Shown here in pieces: positions 28,129 through 35,537 of a DNA stretch of 64,000 nucleotides; position 1 is the stretch's first letter, and each line of letters begins with the position of its first letter. The stretch is from contig NZ_CP109162.1 in assembly GCF_035920445.1 (NCBI RefSeq), positions 8,060,001 to 8,124,000 on the forward strand, in the 5' to 3' direction. Source of the DNA: Nocardia sp. NBC_01730. Lineage in GTDB: Bacteria > Actinomycetota > Actinomycetes > Mycobacteriales > Mycobacteriaceae. Position numbers and translations under genes: made by a program. The notes below the pieces were generated by a model. The model was not told the origin of the DNA, ran no database searches, and was given only the letters and a program-made list of their open reading frames with translations.

Positions 28129-28259
28129 CTATGTTCGGCGGGTCGGACCGGCGGCCTCGGCTATCGGGCCGGGATCAGATCGACATCGGACGGATGCGAC
28201 GATCTTCCACCACGTCAGGATCAACCCGTGTTCGGGGCCTGGCAGATCGTGGCGGTCGG

Positions 28260-29237
28260 TCATGGCCGCACCTCCGATGGGTTGTGTATTCGGCGCTCGT
28301 GGTTCCAGCGCCCCGGGTCGGCCTCCAGGGCGGAGCGGTCCCAGTGGCCGAGTTCGGCGGCGGCCTCATATGTTGTGTCAAAGAACTCGAGTAGCGCCTG
28401 CTCCGGCGCTTCGGCGGTCCGCACCGCCTCGTACGGCAGCAGAAACTGACGGTGGTCTCGGCTGTAGAAGGCTTCTCGCGGCCCGACGCGATAGTCGGCG
28501 AATCCGTCGGGTTCCGGATATGCGTAGGCGTAGAAGGCACCTTCCGCACCGCCGCCCGGCCAGAATCCACAGCTGCTCAGCTCATGGGAGTAGCCCTCCA
28601 CCATGACCCAGTCGCCACAGTTGGGGGCGCCACCCGGGTGCTGCGGCGCTGCCCGCCCCGAGAATCTGGTGCACGCCAGATCCATCGCTCCCCAGAAGAA
28701 GTGCACTGGGCTCACCTTGCCGATGAAGCGCGATCGGAACTCGTGCATGACGCGGTCGGCGGCGACCAGTTGCTGCCAGAACACGGTGGCGGCCGCGGCA
28801 TCGTAGGACCGATGCTCGTGGTCCTCGGCGAACGGGATCGCCGGATCGACCTCATTGGGTCTGGCTTGGATCTGCACCGGAACGCCCAGTTCGCCCATGG
28901 CGCCGATGGTTTCGGCATAGAAGGCGGCTACCGGCTTGGGTTCGAGCGCAACCTGCCGGGTCCGGCCATCGCTGGATCGGATGTGCAGCGTGTGGTCGAT
29001 GAAGTCGAACTCGATGTCGAATGAACCCGCAGCGTGCGGAATGGCAGAGGTGGTCAGTCCCCGCGGGCTGACGTAGAAGGTGACTTGCCACCAGTGGTTG
29101 ACCAGCGGAGCCTGGGAAAGTCTGATCTTGCCGACGATCTGCGTCCACATATGCAGGGTTTCGCGGGTGGGAGTCCAGTCGTCGACGCGCAATGCCGGCC
29201 ACGCCCGCCGTTGACGTGTGGGCTCAGTGTCTGTCAC
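28260..29237 (-). CDS. DUF5996 family protein
   Basis: A 325-aa soluble protein recognised as DUF5996 by its N-terminal signature WPALRVDDW, LHMWTQIVGK and PLVNHWWQVTFYV, and by later HFFWGAMDLACTRFSGR and GYSHELSSCGFWPGG blocks. The function of this actinobacterial and proteobacterial family is not established. The start is GTG at 29237, preceded by GGAGG nine bases upstream. It lies 55 bp downstream of csbD on the same strand and may be cotranscribed. The 131 bp between its stop and the convergent MFS gene show nothing recognisable. Confidence 0.85.
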   Translation of the reverse strand: MTDTEPTRQRRAWPALRVDDWTPTRETLHMWTQIVGKIRLSQAPLVNHWWQVTFYVSPRGLTTSAIPHAAGSFDIEFDFIDHTLHIRSSDGRTRQVALEPKPVAAFYAETIGAMGELGVPVQIQARPNEVDPAIPFAEDHEHRSYDAAAATVFWQQLVAADRVMHEFRSRFIGKVSPVHFFWGAMDLACTRFSGRAAPQHPGGAPNCGDWVMVEGYSHELSSCGFWPGGGAEGAFYAYAYPEPDGFADYRVGPREAFYSRDHRQFLLPYEAVRTAEAPEQALLEFFDTTYEAAAELGHWDRSALEADPGRWNHERRIHNPSEVRP

Positions 29238-29291
29238 CGCTGCTGCACCTCCGTGGGAAGGGGTCGTACCGCCCTGCCCCCGCGTCGGAAA

Positions 29292-29543
29292 CTAGACGTT
29301 TTTGCCGCTCTGGTGCGCGCTCTGGCGCGCCTCGTCGAGATCGGCTTCCGCGCGTGCCTTTTCGGCCTCCGCTTCCTTCTGGGCCGCGTCACGCTGGGAT
29401 TCGGCCTTGTCCTGCTGCGCGCGTCCCTCCTTCTTCAGGTCTTCGTCGCCGGTGACGACGCCCGCAGCCTCCTTCGTCTTGCCCTTGATGTCCTCGACGA
29501 CACCTTCGACAGCTTCCCGAGGTCCGCTCTTGTGCTCCGGCAT
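29292..29543 (-). CDS. CsbD family stress protein
   Basis: An 83-aa highly charged protein. Residues 8-45 match the CsbD pattern (EAVEGVVEDIKGKTKEAAG, then GDEDLKKEGRAQQ), followed by a Glu/Ala/Arg-rich helical tail ending QSGKNV. CsbD proteins are abundant, probably disordered and induced by general stress under SigB-type sigma factors, and their biochemical role is unknown. ATG 29543 has a good GGAGG at the right distance; the frame extends far upstream but without coding character. A SigB-like promoter is visible about 40-65 bp upstream. Confidence 0.85.
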   Translation of the reverse strand: MPEHKSGPREAVEGVVEDIKGKTKEAAGVVTGDEDLKKEGRAQQDKAESQRDAAQKEAEAEKARAEADLDEARQSAHQSGKNV

Positions 29544-29582
29544 GACATACCTCCGAATCGTTTGTCGGCTGACACCGACCGC

Positions 29583-29607
29583 ATACCCCGGTCCGAGGGG
29601 CCCAATC
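29583..29607 (-). promoter_or_regulatory. Candidate SigB/SigF-type promoter for csbD
   Basis: Reading the minus strand, GATT (29607-29604) is followed after 15 bp by GGGTAT (29588-29583). This fits the actinobacterial SigB-group pattern GNNT-N14-16-GGGTAT and lies about 40 bp upstream of the csbD start. The rest of the roughly 310-bp gap up to 29854 shows no gene, repeat or other site that I can support. Confidence 0.4.
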
Positions 29608-29854
29608 AAGCTGTGACCCGAGTCCGACACCGGCCCGACTCGCTGCCTCTGGGCCGCCCGCTGTCCCGGCGGCCGTGTAGCCCCGTCGTCGATCGAGCCA
29701 GGCGAAGTGTTCGGCCTCGTTCGGAGGTCGAGTGTGCGCACCCGAGTACCGCCCGATCGGCCCGCCGCCGGTCCAGCCGAGCGAGGGAAGGTCACAGTCG
29801 GATTCTGTCCACGCGGCAGCCGAAAAGTCGCGCGCCACGGCCGGGCATGACACT

Positions 29855-30601
29855 TCAGCTGTCGAAGACCTTGTGCGGGATGCCCGCCGTCAGGCCGCCG
29901 TCGATGACGAACTCGCTGCCGGTGGAGTACGACGATTCGTCGCTGGCCAGGAAGGTCACCAGGGCGGAGACCTCGGACGGATCGGCGGCGCGGCCGAGCG
30001 GGATCTGCAGGAAGTCCTCGGGGATGTTCTCGGTCATCGGGGTGCGGATCAGGCCGGGGTGGACCGAGTTCACCCGAATCTTGTGCTGCGCCAACTCCAG
30101 CGCCGTGGACTTGGTGAGCCCGCGCACGGCGAACTTGGTGGCCACATATCCGTGCAGGCCAGGGCTGCCTTGGATGCCCTCGACGGAGGAGATGTTGACG
30201 ATCGAGCCGCCGCCCGCCTCGATCATGGCGGGCGTCGCGGCCTGCATGCCGAGGAACGTGCCGGTCAGGTTGATGTCGAGAATCCGCTGCCATTCGCCGA
30301 GCTCGAAGGCGACGAGCAGGTTGCCGTTGGCGATGCCTGCGTTGTTCACCAGCACGTTCAGCGAGCCGAAGCGCCGCACGGTTTCGGCGACGGCCGCGTG
30401 CCACTGCTCCGGCTCGCGCACGTCGAGGTGCAGGTAGGCGGCGTTGTCACCCAGTTCCTCGGCGACCGCGGCACCCTCGTCGTCGAGCACGTCGCCCAGT
30501 ACCACGCGCGCGTCCTCGGCGACCAGTGCCTTGGCGTGCGCGGCGCCCATGCCGCGTGCTCCGCCGCTGATCAACGCCACCTTGCCGGTCAACCGACCCA
30601 T
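29855..30601 (-). CDS. fabG3: SDR family 3-alpha (or 20-beta)-hydroxysteroid dehydrogenase, Rv2002-like
   Basis: A 248-aa classical short-chain dehydrogenase. The cofactor loop SGGARGMG is at 12-19, NNAG at 86-89, and the catalytic triad is Ser138/139, Tyr152 and Lys156. The C-terminal SDESSYSTG and VIDGG motifs are present. From memory it resembles Mycobacterium tuberculosis Rv2002 (FabG3), an NADH-dependent 20-beta-hydroxysteroid dehydrogenase, very closely over its whole length. ATG 30601 has GGAGG in the leader, and the upstream extension of the frame is not coding-like. It lies about 205 bp downstream of the WS/DGAT gene on the same strand, whose leader carries a KstR-type box, which is consistent with a steroid-linked role. 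Confidence 0.87.
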   Translation of the reverse strand: MGRLTGKVALISGGARGMGAAHAKALVAEDARVVLGDVLDDEGAAVAEELGDNAAYLHLDVREPEQWHAAVAETVRRFGSLNVLVNNAGIANGNLLVAFELGEWQRILDINLTGTFLGMQAATPAMIEAGGGSIVNISSVEGIQGSPGLHGYVATKFAVRGLTKSTALELAQHKIRVNSVHPGLIRTPMTENIPEDFLQIPLGRAADPSEVSALVTFLASDESSYSTGSEFVIDGGLTAGIPHKVFDS

Positions 30602-30806
30602 GGAGGTACCTCCGTCTCTCTGAAATCGTCTGCAACACGTCACAGAAATGCGCCGTTTGCGCATCCCGCGACAGTAGCTCAGGTGTGGTTGAAAGCCGGT
30701 CGCCGTCCCGAGATCTACTGCGGCGGATCGAGATTCGCTGAGGCGGCCCGGTCTGGCGGCGGTGGCAAACAGGGCGCCGGGGGAAAATCCGCCGGATGAC
30801 CGGCGA

Positions 30807-32198
30807 TCAGACTGAGTTCCGTGCCGCGGACAGCAATTCGGTGACAACGCCAGGAACCGCGTCGGCCAGTTCGGCGATGTCGGGCACCAGTTCCTTGCAG
30901 GCGATGAAACCGAAATACAGCTTGTGGTTGTTCGACAGCGCGGTCACGGTCAGCCCCGCGCCGTGGAATACCGGCCCGAACGGGTACATGCCGTCCACGC
31001 GTATGCCGAGAAAATACAGCGGCATCGGCGGACCGGGCACGTTGGACACGACCAGGTTGTGCACTACCGGGTGCATCTCGGCCAGTTTCAGCGACGAGTA
31101 CATCCTTGCGGCGAGCCGAAAGGTGTTCGGCGGAGCGTACTTCGACCAGTCCTGCAGAAAGTCCGAGCCCATCAAGTCGTGCTCCTCTTTGGCTCCGCAA
31201 TTGGCCTCGGCCACCTGGCGAAGGCGTTCCACCGGATCGGCGATGTCGGTGCCGAGCCGCGCGAACAGCGTGGACACCTTGTTGATGCCCGCGGTGTGTC
31301 GCGTCGACTCGTGGACCGACACCGGCACCGACGCGATGAGCGAGCGATCCGGCAGATGGTCGTGCTTTTCCAGATAATCGCGCAGCGCACCCGCCACGAT
31401 GGTCAGTACCACGTCGTTGACCTTCACCCCGAACGTGGAACTGATCTCTTTGATCGCGCCGAGCTCGGCCTGGGTGAACGCGACGGCGCGATGCGGGGTT
31501 ATGGCGAGATTGAACGGTGTGCGTGGAGCGGAGAACGGTATCGCCATGCCGGTCTTGTTGTTTCGGCGTCGCTGCGCGAAACCGGCGACGACGCCGAGGG
31601 TTTTCGGCACCATGCCGACGATCCCCATCTTCGCCGGGAACTTCACTACCGCCTCGGCCAGTAGTTGCCATTCGCTGGGCCTCGGCTCGGGCTGCCGGTC
31701 CTGCTTCGGCTCCGGCCTGGTGACGCCTGGTTCCAGGTCGCACAGGTGCGTCATCATGTTGGCGGCGGCGATGCCGTCCACCGCCGCGTGGTGGTATTTG
31801 CAGATCACCGCGACCTTGCCGTCGGCGAGGCCCTCTACCAGGGACATCTCCCAGAGCGGGCGATCGCGGTCCATCGGGCGGCCTGCGATATCCCCCACGA
31901 GTTCGGCGAGCTCGCGGTCGCCGGCCGGTGCGGCGATCGCGATGCGGCGGACGTGGTAGTCCAGGTCGAAATCTTGGTCCTCGACCCAGACGGGGTGGTC
32001 GAGGTGGAACGGCACCTCGTACACCCGGCGGCGCAGCTGCGGAATCAGGGGTAGTCGACGACCGAGTTCGGCCTTGAATTTGTCGAACGAGTAGTCCCCT
32101 GCGGAGGGGTCCAGGATCAGCAGGCCGCATACGTGCAAGTGCTGGGTCCCGGTTTCCAGATAGAGAAAGCTGGCATCCAATCCCGTCAATCGTTCCAT
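30807..32198 (-). CDS. Wax ester synthase/acyl-CoA:diacylglycerol acyltransferase (WS/DGAT)
   Basis: A 463-aa member of the WS/DGAT family that makes triacylglycerol or wax esters from acyl-CoA. The catalytic HHxxxDG motif is at 136-142 (HHAAVDG). The start MERLTGLDASFLYLET and the later VSNVPGPPMPLYF block (family NVPGP) are diagnostic. The length is typical (about 450-480 aa). These bifunctional enzymes are numerous in mycobacteria, rhodococci and nocardiae, where they build storage lipid. A KstR-like palindrome 14 bp upstream of the ATG suggests induction by cholesterol or steroid catabolites, coupling propionyl/acyl-CoA surplus to lipid storage. Confidence 0.93.
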   Translation of the reverse strand: MERLTGLDASFLYLETGTQHLHVCGLLILDPSAGDYSFDKFKAELGRRLPLIPQLRRRVYEVPFHLDHPVWVEDQDFDLDYHVRRIAIAAPAGDRELAELVGDIAGRPMDRDRPLWEMSLVEGLADGKVAVICKYHHAAVDGIAAANMMTHLCDLEPGVTRPEPKQDRQPEPRPSEWQLLAEAVVKFPAKMGIVGMVPKTLGVVAGFAQRRRNNKTGMAIPFSAPRTPFNLAITPHRAVAFTQAELGAIKEISSTFGVKVNDVVLTIVAGALRDYLEKHDHLPDRSLIASVPVSVHESTRHTAGINKVSTLFARLGTDIADPVERLRQVAEANCGAKEEHDLMGSDFLQDWSKYAPPNTFRLAARMYSSLKLAEMHPVVHNLVVSNVPGPPMPLYFLGIRVDGMYPFGPVFHGAGLTVTALSNNHKLYFGFIACKELVPDIAELADAVPGVVTELLSAARNSV

Positions 32199-32211
32199 AG
32201 CGAAAGCCTAC

Positions 32212-32225
32212 TGGAACGCGTTCTA
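32212..32225. promoter_or_regulatory. KstR-type operator (TNNAACNNGTTNNA)
   Basis: TGGAACGCGTTCTA fits the TNNAACNNGTTNNA consensus of KstR, the TetR-family repressor of cholesterol catabolism, and its centre GAACGCGTTC is a perfect palindrome. It lies 14 bp upstream of the WS/DGAT start codon, overlapping the probable promoter. Confidence 0.6.
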
Positions 32226-32358
32226 ATTCCCGGCGATTCGTGCCGCATTTGTGTGTTACTGAAAGTTCTATGTATGTGTATGATCTTTGCTACAGCAATG
32301 CAGGAACGCGCGGACGAGGCGGTCGGTCGCGCGGACGAGTGAAGATCGAGGAGTGCCG

Positions 32359-32540
32359 ATGAAGCTACTTCGCAGAGCTGGGCGGCGACCCGACACGGAT
32401 CCGGGCGACGTGGCGCTGCATGCCCGCAACGTGCGATTCGACTGGGCAGGCCCGCCGCTGCGCTGGCTGCCACCGAGCCCATCGCCTCGCATCTGATCAA
32501 TTCGCTCAAGGAGAAGGCCGGTGAAGCTCACGTGAGGTTG
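32359..32540 (+). pseudogene. Truncated, frameshifted N-terminus of a metal-dependent hydrolase-type protein
   Basis: An ATG at 32359 with GAGGAG upstream opens a frame reading DVALHARNVRFDWAGPPLRW, which resembles the start of a family of predicted metal-dependent hydrolases. After about 37 codons the frame breaks near 32470: the original frame stops at 32494, while the next frame continues the pattern (TEPIASHLINSLKEKAG). Homology ends where the convergent GRDP-like gene begins. A deletion plus a frameshift is the simplest reading. The family assignment is from memory and moderate. Confidence 0.5.
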
Positions 32541-33040
32541 TGCGTCGTCCGGGCGAGTTCGGCCTCGACGGCTTCGACTCGCCCGGCCTCGATGCCCCAC
32601 GGCTGGTCAACGCCGACCCTGCGGTCCAGGTCCCACAGCACACACTCCTCGTCCGGCGCCGCCACCAGTGACCATGCCACCACGGTGCGGCCGAGCTGTT
32701 GCGCCATCGTGCCGTGCGAACTATCCGGCGGCCCAGCGCCTTCCGGGAAATGGTGCAGGAAGCGACCGTAGGCTGCCGCGCAGAACCGGGCGTAGCGCTG
32801 CGTGCACAGGATGAATCCGTGCCATGCCTCGTCCACCGCGTGCGACGGCATGCCGATCACCTGGTCGTCGCGCATCGCGGCGCCACAGCAGCGCAGCCAG
32901 TGCCGCAGGCCGGTCTCCACCAGCTCGCGCGGCTGCCACGGGCAGGTCTTGTACACGGCCTCGGGCAGTTCCAGCGCGTCGACGACGGTGCGCACCGTCG
33001 TCAGGTCGATCGTGGACTTGCGGAAGCTGAAGAATGCCAC
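32528..33040 (-). CDS. Glycine-rich domain-containing protein (GRDP)-like
   Basis: A 170-aa soluble protein with a pattern seen in plant and bacterial GRDP-like proteins: MPSHAVDEAWHGFILCTQRYARFC with an HHFP motif soon after. The invariant W-H and H-H residues suggest a small helical domain, but no enzymatic role is established. It starts at GTG 33040, five bases after a TACAGT -10 element on the minus strand, so the transcript is probably leaderless. It is divergent from a membrane protein with a Cys-Gly-Ser tail, 43 bp apart. The two are likely functional partners; in other actinobacteria, GRDP-like genes sit near Gly/Cys-rich membrane proteins (inference). Confidence 0.72.
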   Translation of the reverse strand: MAFFSFRKSTIDLTTVRTVVDALELPEAVYKTCPWQPRELVETGLRHWLRCCGAAMRDDQVIGMPSHAVDEAWHGFILCTQRYARFCAAAYGRFLHHFPEGAGPPDSSHGTMAQQLGRTVVAWSLVAAPDEECVLWDLDRRVGVDQPWGIEAGRVEAVEAELARTTHNLT

Positions 33041-33045
33041 AGTTC

Positions 33046-33051
33046 ACTGTA
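33046..33051 (-). promoter_or_regulatory. -10 element of a probable leaderless promoter (GRDP-like gene)
   Basis: On the minus strand TACAGT (TANNNT type) is followed by five bases and then the GTG start at 33040, so transcription would begin at or next to the start codon. No convincing -35 is visible. Confidence 0.4.
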
Positions 33052-33071
33052 CGCATGCGCATTTCCGCGGC

Positions 33072-33077
33072 TAGCGT
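33072..33077 (+). promoter_or_regulatory. -10 element of a probable leaderless promoter (Cys/Gly-rich protein)
   Basis: TAGCGT is followed by six bases and then the ATG at 33084. No Shine-Dalgarno sequence is present, so initiation on a leaderless message is likely. Confidence 0.4.
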
Positions 33078-33083
33078 TTCGAT

Positions 33084-33503
33084 ATGAGCGCCACCATCAT
33101 TCTCCTGTTCCTCGTGTCGATGGTGGTCGTATTCGGGGCCACACCTGCGCTCGTGGTGTTCGTCGTGCTCCGCTCGCAACGCAACCGGGACCTTCCGCCG
33201 CCGTACGGGCCGTGGCGCGCGGGACATCGCGGCGAAGGATATTACGGTGGGGCGCCCAGCAGTTCGGACCCGTTCTGGGCGGCTGGTGGGGCTGGTCTCG
33301 GGGGCGGCTACGACCCGAGTCGGTCGAATGGCTGTAGCGGGGGCTGGAATCCCGGTGACGGGGGCGGTCATCATCACCATGGCGGCAGCTGTGGCGGTGG
33401 GAGTAGTTGCGGTGGTGGTGGGAGCAGTAGTGGTTGCGGTGGTGGGAGCAGTAGTAGTTGCGGCGGTGGCAGTAGCGGCAGCAGCTGCGGTGGAGGCTCC
33501 TGA
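33084..33503 (+). CDS. Small membrane protein with Cys-Gly-Ser-rich tail
   Basis: A 139-aa protein. Residues 3-28 form one transmembrane helix (TIILLFLVSMVVVFG and following), then a basic RSQRNRD stop-transfer segment, a Gly/Pro/Tyr-rich linker, a His-rich patch (GGGHHHHGG), and a tail of about 50 residues made of SCGGG/SSS units with six cysteines. The tail could bind metal, form disulphides or be a wall-associated matrix segment. The family is not recognised beyond similarity in style to TIGR04222-type membrane proteins, which also end in Gly-Cys runs. The repeats are encoded by near-identical GGTGGxGGxAGxAGT units, so the tail length may vary by slippage. Confidence 0.65.
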   Translation: MSATIILLFLVSMVVVFGATPALVVFVVLRSQRNRDLPPPYGPWRAGHRGEGYYGGAPSSSDPFWAAGGAGLGGGYDPSRSNGCSGGWNPGDGGGHHHHGGSCGGGSSCGGGGSSSGCGGGSSSSCGGGSSGSSCGGGS

Positions 33504-33596
33504 TCGGGCCCGCTTGCGCACGATTTGACCTCAACTGCGCTTCAGGTTTCATGCTGATCGGTGTCCGATGCGGCAAGGAACGATGGAGGTTGTGTC

Positions 33597-34586
33597 ATGC
33601 GGGCTGTGCAGGCCAGTGAGTTCGGTGGACCGGAAGTGCTCGCGGTGCGCGAGCTGCCGGAACCGGTGGCCGGACCAGGTGAGGTGGTGGTCGACGTGGC
33701 GGCCGCCGATGTGATGTTCTTGGATACCCGGCTGCGCGGCGGCTGGGGCACCGACTTCTTCGCGATCGAGCCACCGTACGTGCCAGGCGGTGCGATCGCT
33801 GGTGTGGTCGCGGCGGTAGGCCCGGATGTCGATCCGGCCTGGGTGGGGAAGCGAGTGTCCACCCCGACCGCGGCCAGCGGGATCGGCGGCGGCCTGCCGA
33901 TCGGCGGATACGCCGAGAAGGCGCTTGCCAAGGCGAACACGCTGGTCACCGTGCCTGATGGACTGAGCCTGCCGCAGGCTGTCGCACTAGTGCACGACGG
34001 CAGGACCGCGCTGGCGGTGTTCGACCGCGCCGCCGTGCAACCAGGGGAGTGGGTGCTGATCACCGCCGCCGGGGGAGGGCTCGGCACCTTGCTGATCCAG
34101 CTCGCCCGGGCAGCGGGCGCGAACGTGGTCGCCGCTGCCCGCGGTGCCGCGAAGCTCGAGCTGGCCGCACGACTAGGTGCGAATGCCGTGGTCGACTACT
34201 CGGAACCCGACTGGTCGGCGAAGGCGCACGCCGCCAGCGGGGGAGCGCAGGTAGTCTTCGACGGCGCGGGCGGCGCACTGGGCGCTGCCGCGCTCGCGGC
34301 CACCGCCGACGGTGGCCGGTTCCTCGGATACGGCGCCGCCGCAGGTGAATTCGCCACACTCGATCGCGACGTGTACACGGCGCGCGGCATCACCGTGTAC
34401 GGGCTGTTCGACATTACCGGCGCCGACACCGACTGGCACGCGGTCGCCGAGCGTGCACAGGCTGAGGTGGCCGCGGGTCGCCTGGAGGTCGTCATCGGTC
34501 AGACCTTCCCGCTCGACCAGGCCGATCGGGCGCACGCCCTCATCGAATCCCGGGCTACCTCAGGGCGCACTTTGTTAACAGTGTGA
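33597..34586 (+). CDS. Zinc-independent quinone oxidoreductase (MDR superfamily, zinc-binding dehydrogenase fold)
   Basis: A 329-aa NADPH:quinone reductase-type protein. The N-terminal GroES-like domain (MRAVQASEFGGPEVL, typical of quinone oxidoreductases) is followed by a Rossmann domain with AAGGGLGTLLIQLARAAGA. The structural and catalytic zinc cysteines of alcohol dehydrogenases are absent. The C-terminus FPLDQADRAHALIESRATSGRTLL is the usual family ending. It reduces quinones or enones with NADPH. ATG 33597 is chosen over 33561 because GGAGG lies just upstream and the fold begins here. It is apparently monocistronic. Confidence 0.9.
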   Translation: MRAVQASEFGGPEVLAVRELPEPVAGPGEVVVDVAAADVMFLDTRLRGGWGTDFFAIEPPYVPGGAIAGVVAAVGPDVDPAWVGKRVSTPTAASGIGGGLPIGGYAEKALAKANTLVTVPDGLSLPQAVALVHDGRTALAVFDRAAVQPGEWVLITAAGGGLGTLLIQLARAAGANVVAAARGAAKLELAARLGANAVVDYSEPDWSAKAHAASGGAQVVFDGAGGALGAAALAATADGGRFLGYGAAAGEFATLDRDVYTARGITVYGLFDITGADTDWHAVAERAQAEVAAGRLEVVIGQTFPLDQADRAHALIESRATSGRTLLTV

Positions 34587-34637
34587 ACTAGCCCGTAACT
34601 GGACAATTGTTGTAGTGCGTGGCGTCGGTGACGGCGC

Positions 34638-34643
34638 TAGGGT
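34638..34643 (+). promoter_or_regulatory. -10 element of a probable leaderless promoter
   Basis: TAGGGT followed by exactly six bases and a GTG start at 34650. No Shine-Dalgarno is visible. This is the same spacing as at 33072, 35526 and 43016. Confidence 0.4.
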
Positions 34644-34649
34644 GCCTGC

Positions 34650-34811
34650 GTGGAGACTCTGATAGTCGTCGGTGCCGTCATCGTGGTCCTCGGCATCGTC
34701 GTAGCTGTGGTGCAGTTCGCCAGCAGACCGCCGAAAGATATCGAGCCCTGGCGCGGAGGTGACGCCGAGGACTACGAGGACGACTGGGAAGGCGATTACC
34801 GCGAACGCTGA
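34650..34811 (+). CDS. Small single-pass membrane protein
   Basis: A 53-aa protein starting at GTG 34650: one N-terminal transmembrane helix (LIVVGAVIVVLGIVVAVVQF) followed by a short soluble tail rich in Asp, Glu and Trp (DAEDYEDDWEGDYRER). It is too short for usual ORF cut-offs but has clear composition and a -10 element at leaderless spacing. It overlaps the 3' end of the convergent nitroreductase gene by 16 bp. The function is unknown. Confidence 0.6.
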   Translation: METLIVVGAVIVVLGIVVAVVQFASRPPKDIEPWRGGDAEDYEDDWEGDYRER

Positions 34812-35248
34812 GCCCGCTCAGCCGACGGGGTGAGCACCACGACCGCAATGGGCCGCTTGGTCAGCTTCTGGTAGGCGCTGTAGCGGCCCCGATTCACCTT
34901 GTCGACGATCGCCCACCGCCGAGCGTAGTCCGGATCATCCGGCAGCGTCGGCCGCGCGAGCACCGTCAGTCTCCGCCGCCGGACCTGAATCTCGCACTCC
35001 GGCTTCGCTTTCAGATTCGCCAACCACCCCGGCGGCCGCGGTGAGCCACCGTTGGAAGCCGTCACCAGATAGTCCTCGCCGTCGCGCCCGTACGTCAGCG
35101 CCGAGGTCCGCTCCCCGCCGGTCTTGCGGCCCACCGTCCGCAGCAGCAACGTGGGATTCCCCAGCAGCAGCCGATGCCCCACCAGCCCACCGCTGTGCTC
35201 ATACACCCACTGATGCGCCCTCAGCACGTTCATGAACAGACCGGCCAT
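34796..35248 (-). CDS. Nitroreductase/deazaflavin (F420)-dependent oxidoreductase family protein
   Basis: A 150-aa split-barrel protein of the DDN (deazaflavin-dependent nitroreductase) family. The motifs LLLRTVGRKTGGERT and DYLVTASNGGSPRPPGWLANLKAKP are the usual F420-phosphate-binding signature. Such enzymes use F420H2 to reduce quinones or nitro compounds, and F420 is characteristic of Actinobacteria. The start at 35248 is preferred to the longer frame from 35317 because GGAGG lies just upstream and homology begins at MAGLFMNVLRAHQ. It overlaps the convergent small membrane protein gene at the 3' end. Confidence 0.9.
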   Translation of the reverse strand: MAGLFMNVLRAHQWVYEHSGGLVGHRLLLGNPTLLLRTVGRKTGGERTSALTYGRDGEDYLVTASNGGSPRPPGWLANLKAKPECEIQVRRRRLTVLARPTLPDDPDYARRWAIVDKVNRGRYSAYQKLTKRPIAVVVLTPSAERAQRSR

Positions 35249-35366
35249 ATCTGACCCTCCAGTAAGGTTTCCGGACCAACCACACCCTGAGCCACCGACC
35301 ATCCGACTGGTCCCCACCCCACCCGACCCGGTAGCATCCCCAACGCTCGCGGATTCCCCGCGGCGA

Positions 35367-35440
35367 GGGGCGGTAGCTCAGTCGGTTAGAGCCGTGGACT
35401 CATAATCCATTGGTCGCGGGTTCGAGCCCCGCCCGCCCCA
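35367..35440 (+). tRNA. tRNA with CAT anticodon (elongator Met, or Ile2)
   Basis: A 74-nt cloverleaf: acceptor GGGGCGG pairs with CCGCCCC and an unpaired A follows; the D arm contains AGCTCAGTCGGTTAGAGC; the anticodon stem GTGGA/TCCAT closes loop CTCATAA with anticodon CAT; the T arm is GCGGG-TTCGAGC-CCCGC. CCA is not encoded. Elongator Met is the default call, and lysidine-modified Ile2 is possible because both use CAT. The 3' half serves as the integration target of the island that follows. Confidence 0.93.
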
Positions 35441-35444
35441 CAAA
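35399..35444. repeat. attL-like direct repeat (tRNA 3' half)
   Basis: This 46-bp stretch, from the anticodon loop through the tRNA end plus CAAA, recurs at 40735-40780 with two differences. The pair is the expected footprint of a tRNA-targeting tyrosine recombinase and bounds the genomic island. Confidence 0.75.
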
Positions 35445-35502
35445 CACTACCTGATCAGCGGAAACGCTGCACTCGACAGCCGAGTTAGTCCAGAACAGCG
35501 CT

Positions 35503-35531
35503 CCGACAGCAATGTATTTTGCCGGTAGAAT
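35503..35531 (+). promoter_or_regulatory. Promoter of the integrase remnant
   Basis: A -35-like CCGACA (35503-35508), a 17-bp spacer and a -10 TAGAAT (35526-35531) are followed by six bases and the ATG at 35538, so the message is probably leaderless. The surrounding 21-mer is repeated with one change at 40654-40674, without the -10. Confidence 0.4.
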
Positions 35532-35537
35532 CCGGAC

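Noticed and set aside
29544..30404. Upstream in-frame extension of csbD
   Set aside because: It overlaps the 3' part of the dehydrogenase gene on the same strand, is Arg-rich without domain, and the internal ATG at 29543 has a proper ribosome site.
32721..33521. Minus-strand frame rich in Ala, Thr and Pro across the Cys-Gly repeat gene
   Set aside because: The repeat composition alone keeps it open; the plus frame has a membrane helix and a -10 at leaderless spacing, and the GRDP-like gene uses another frame.
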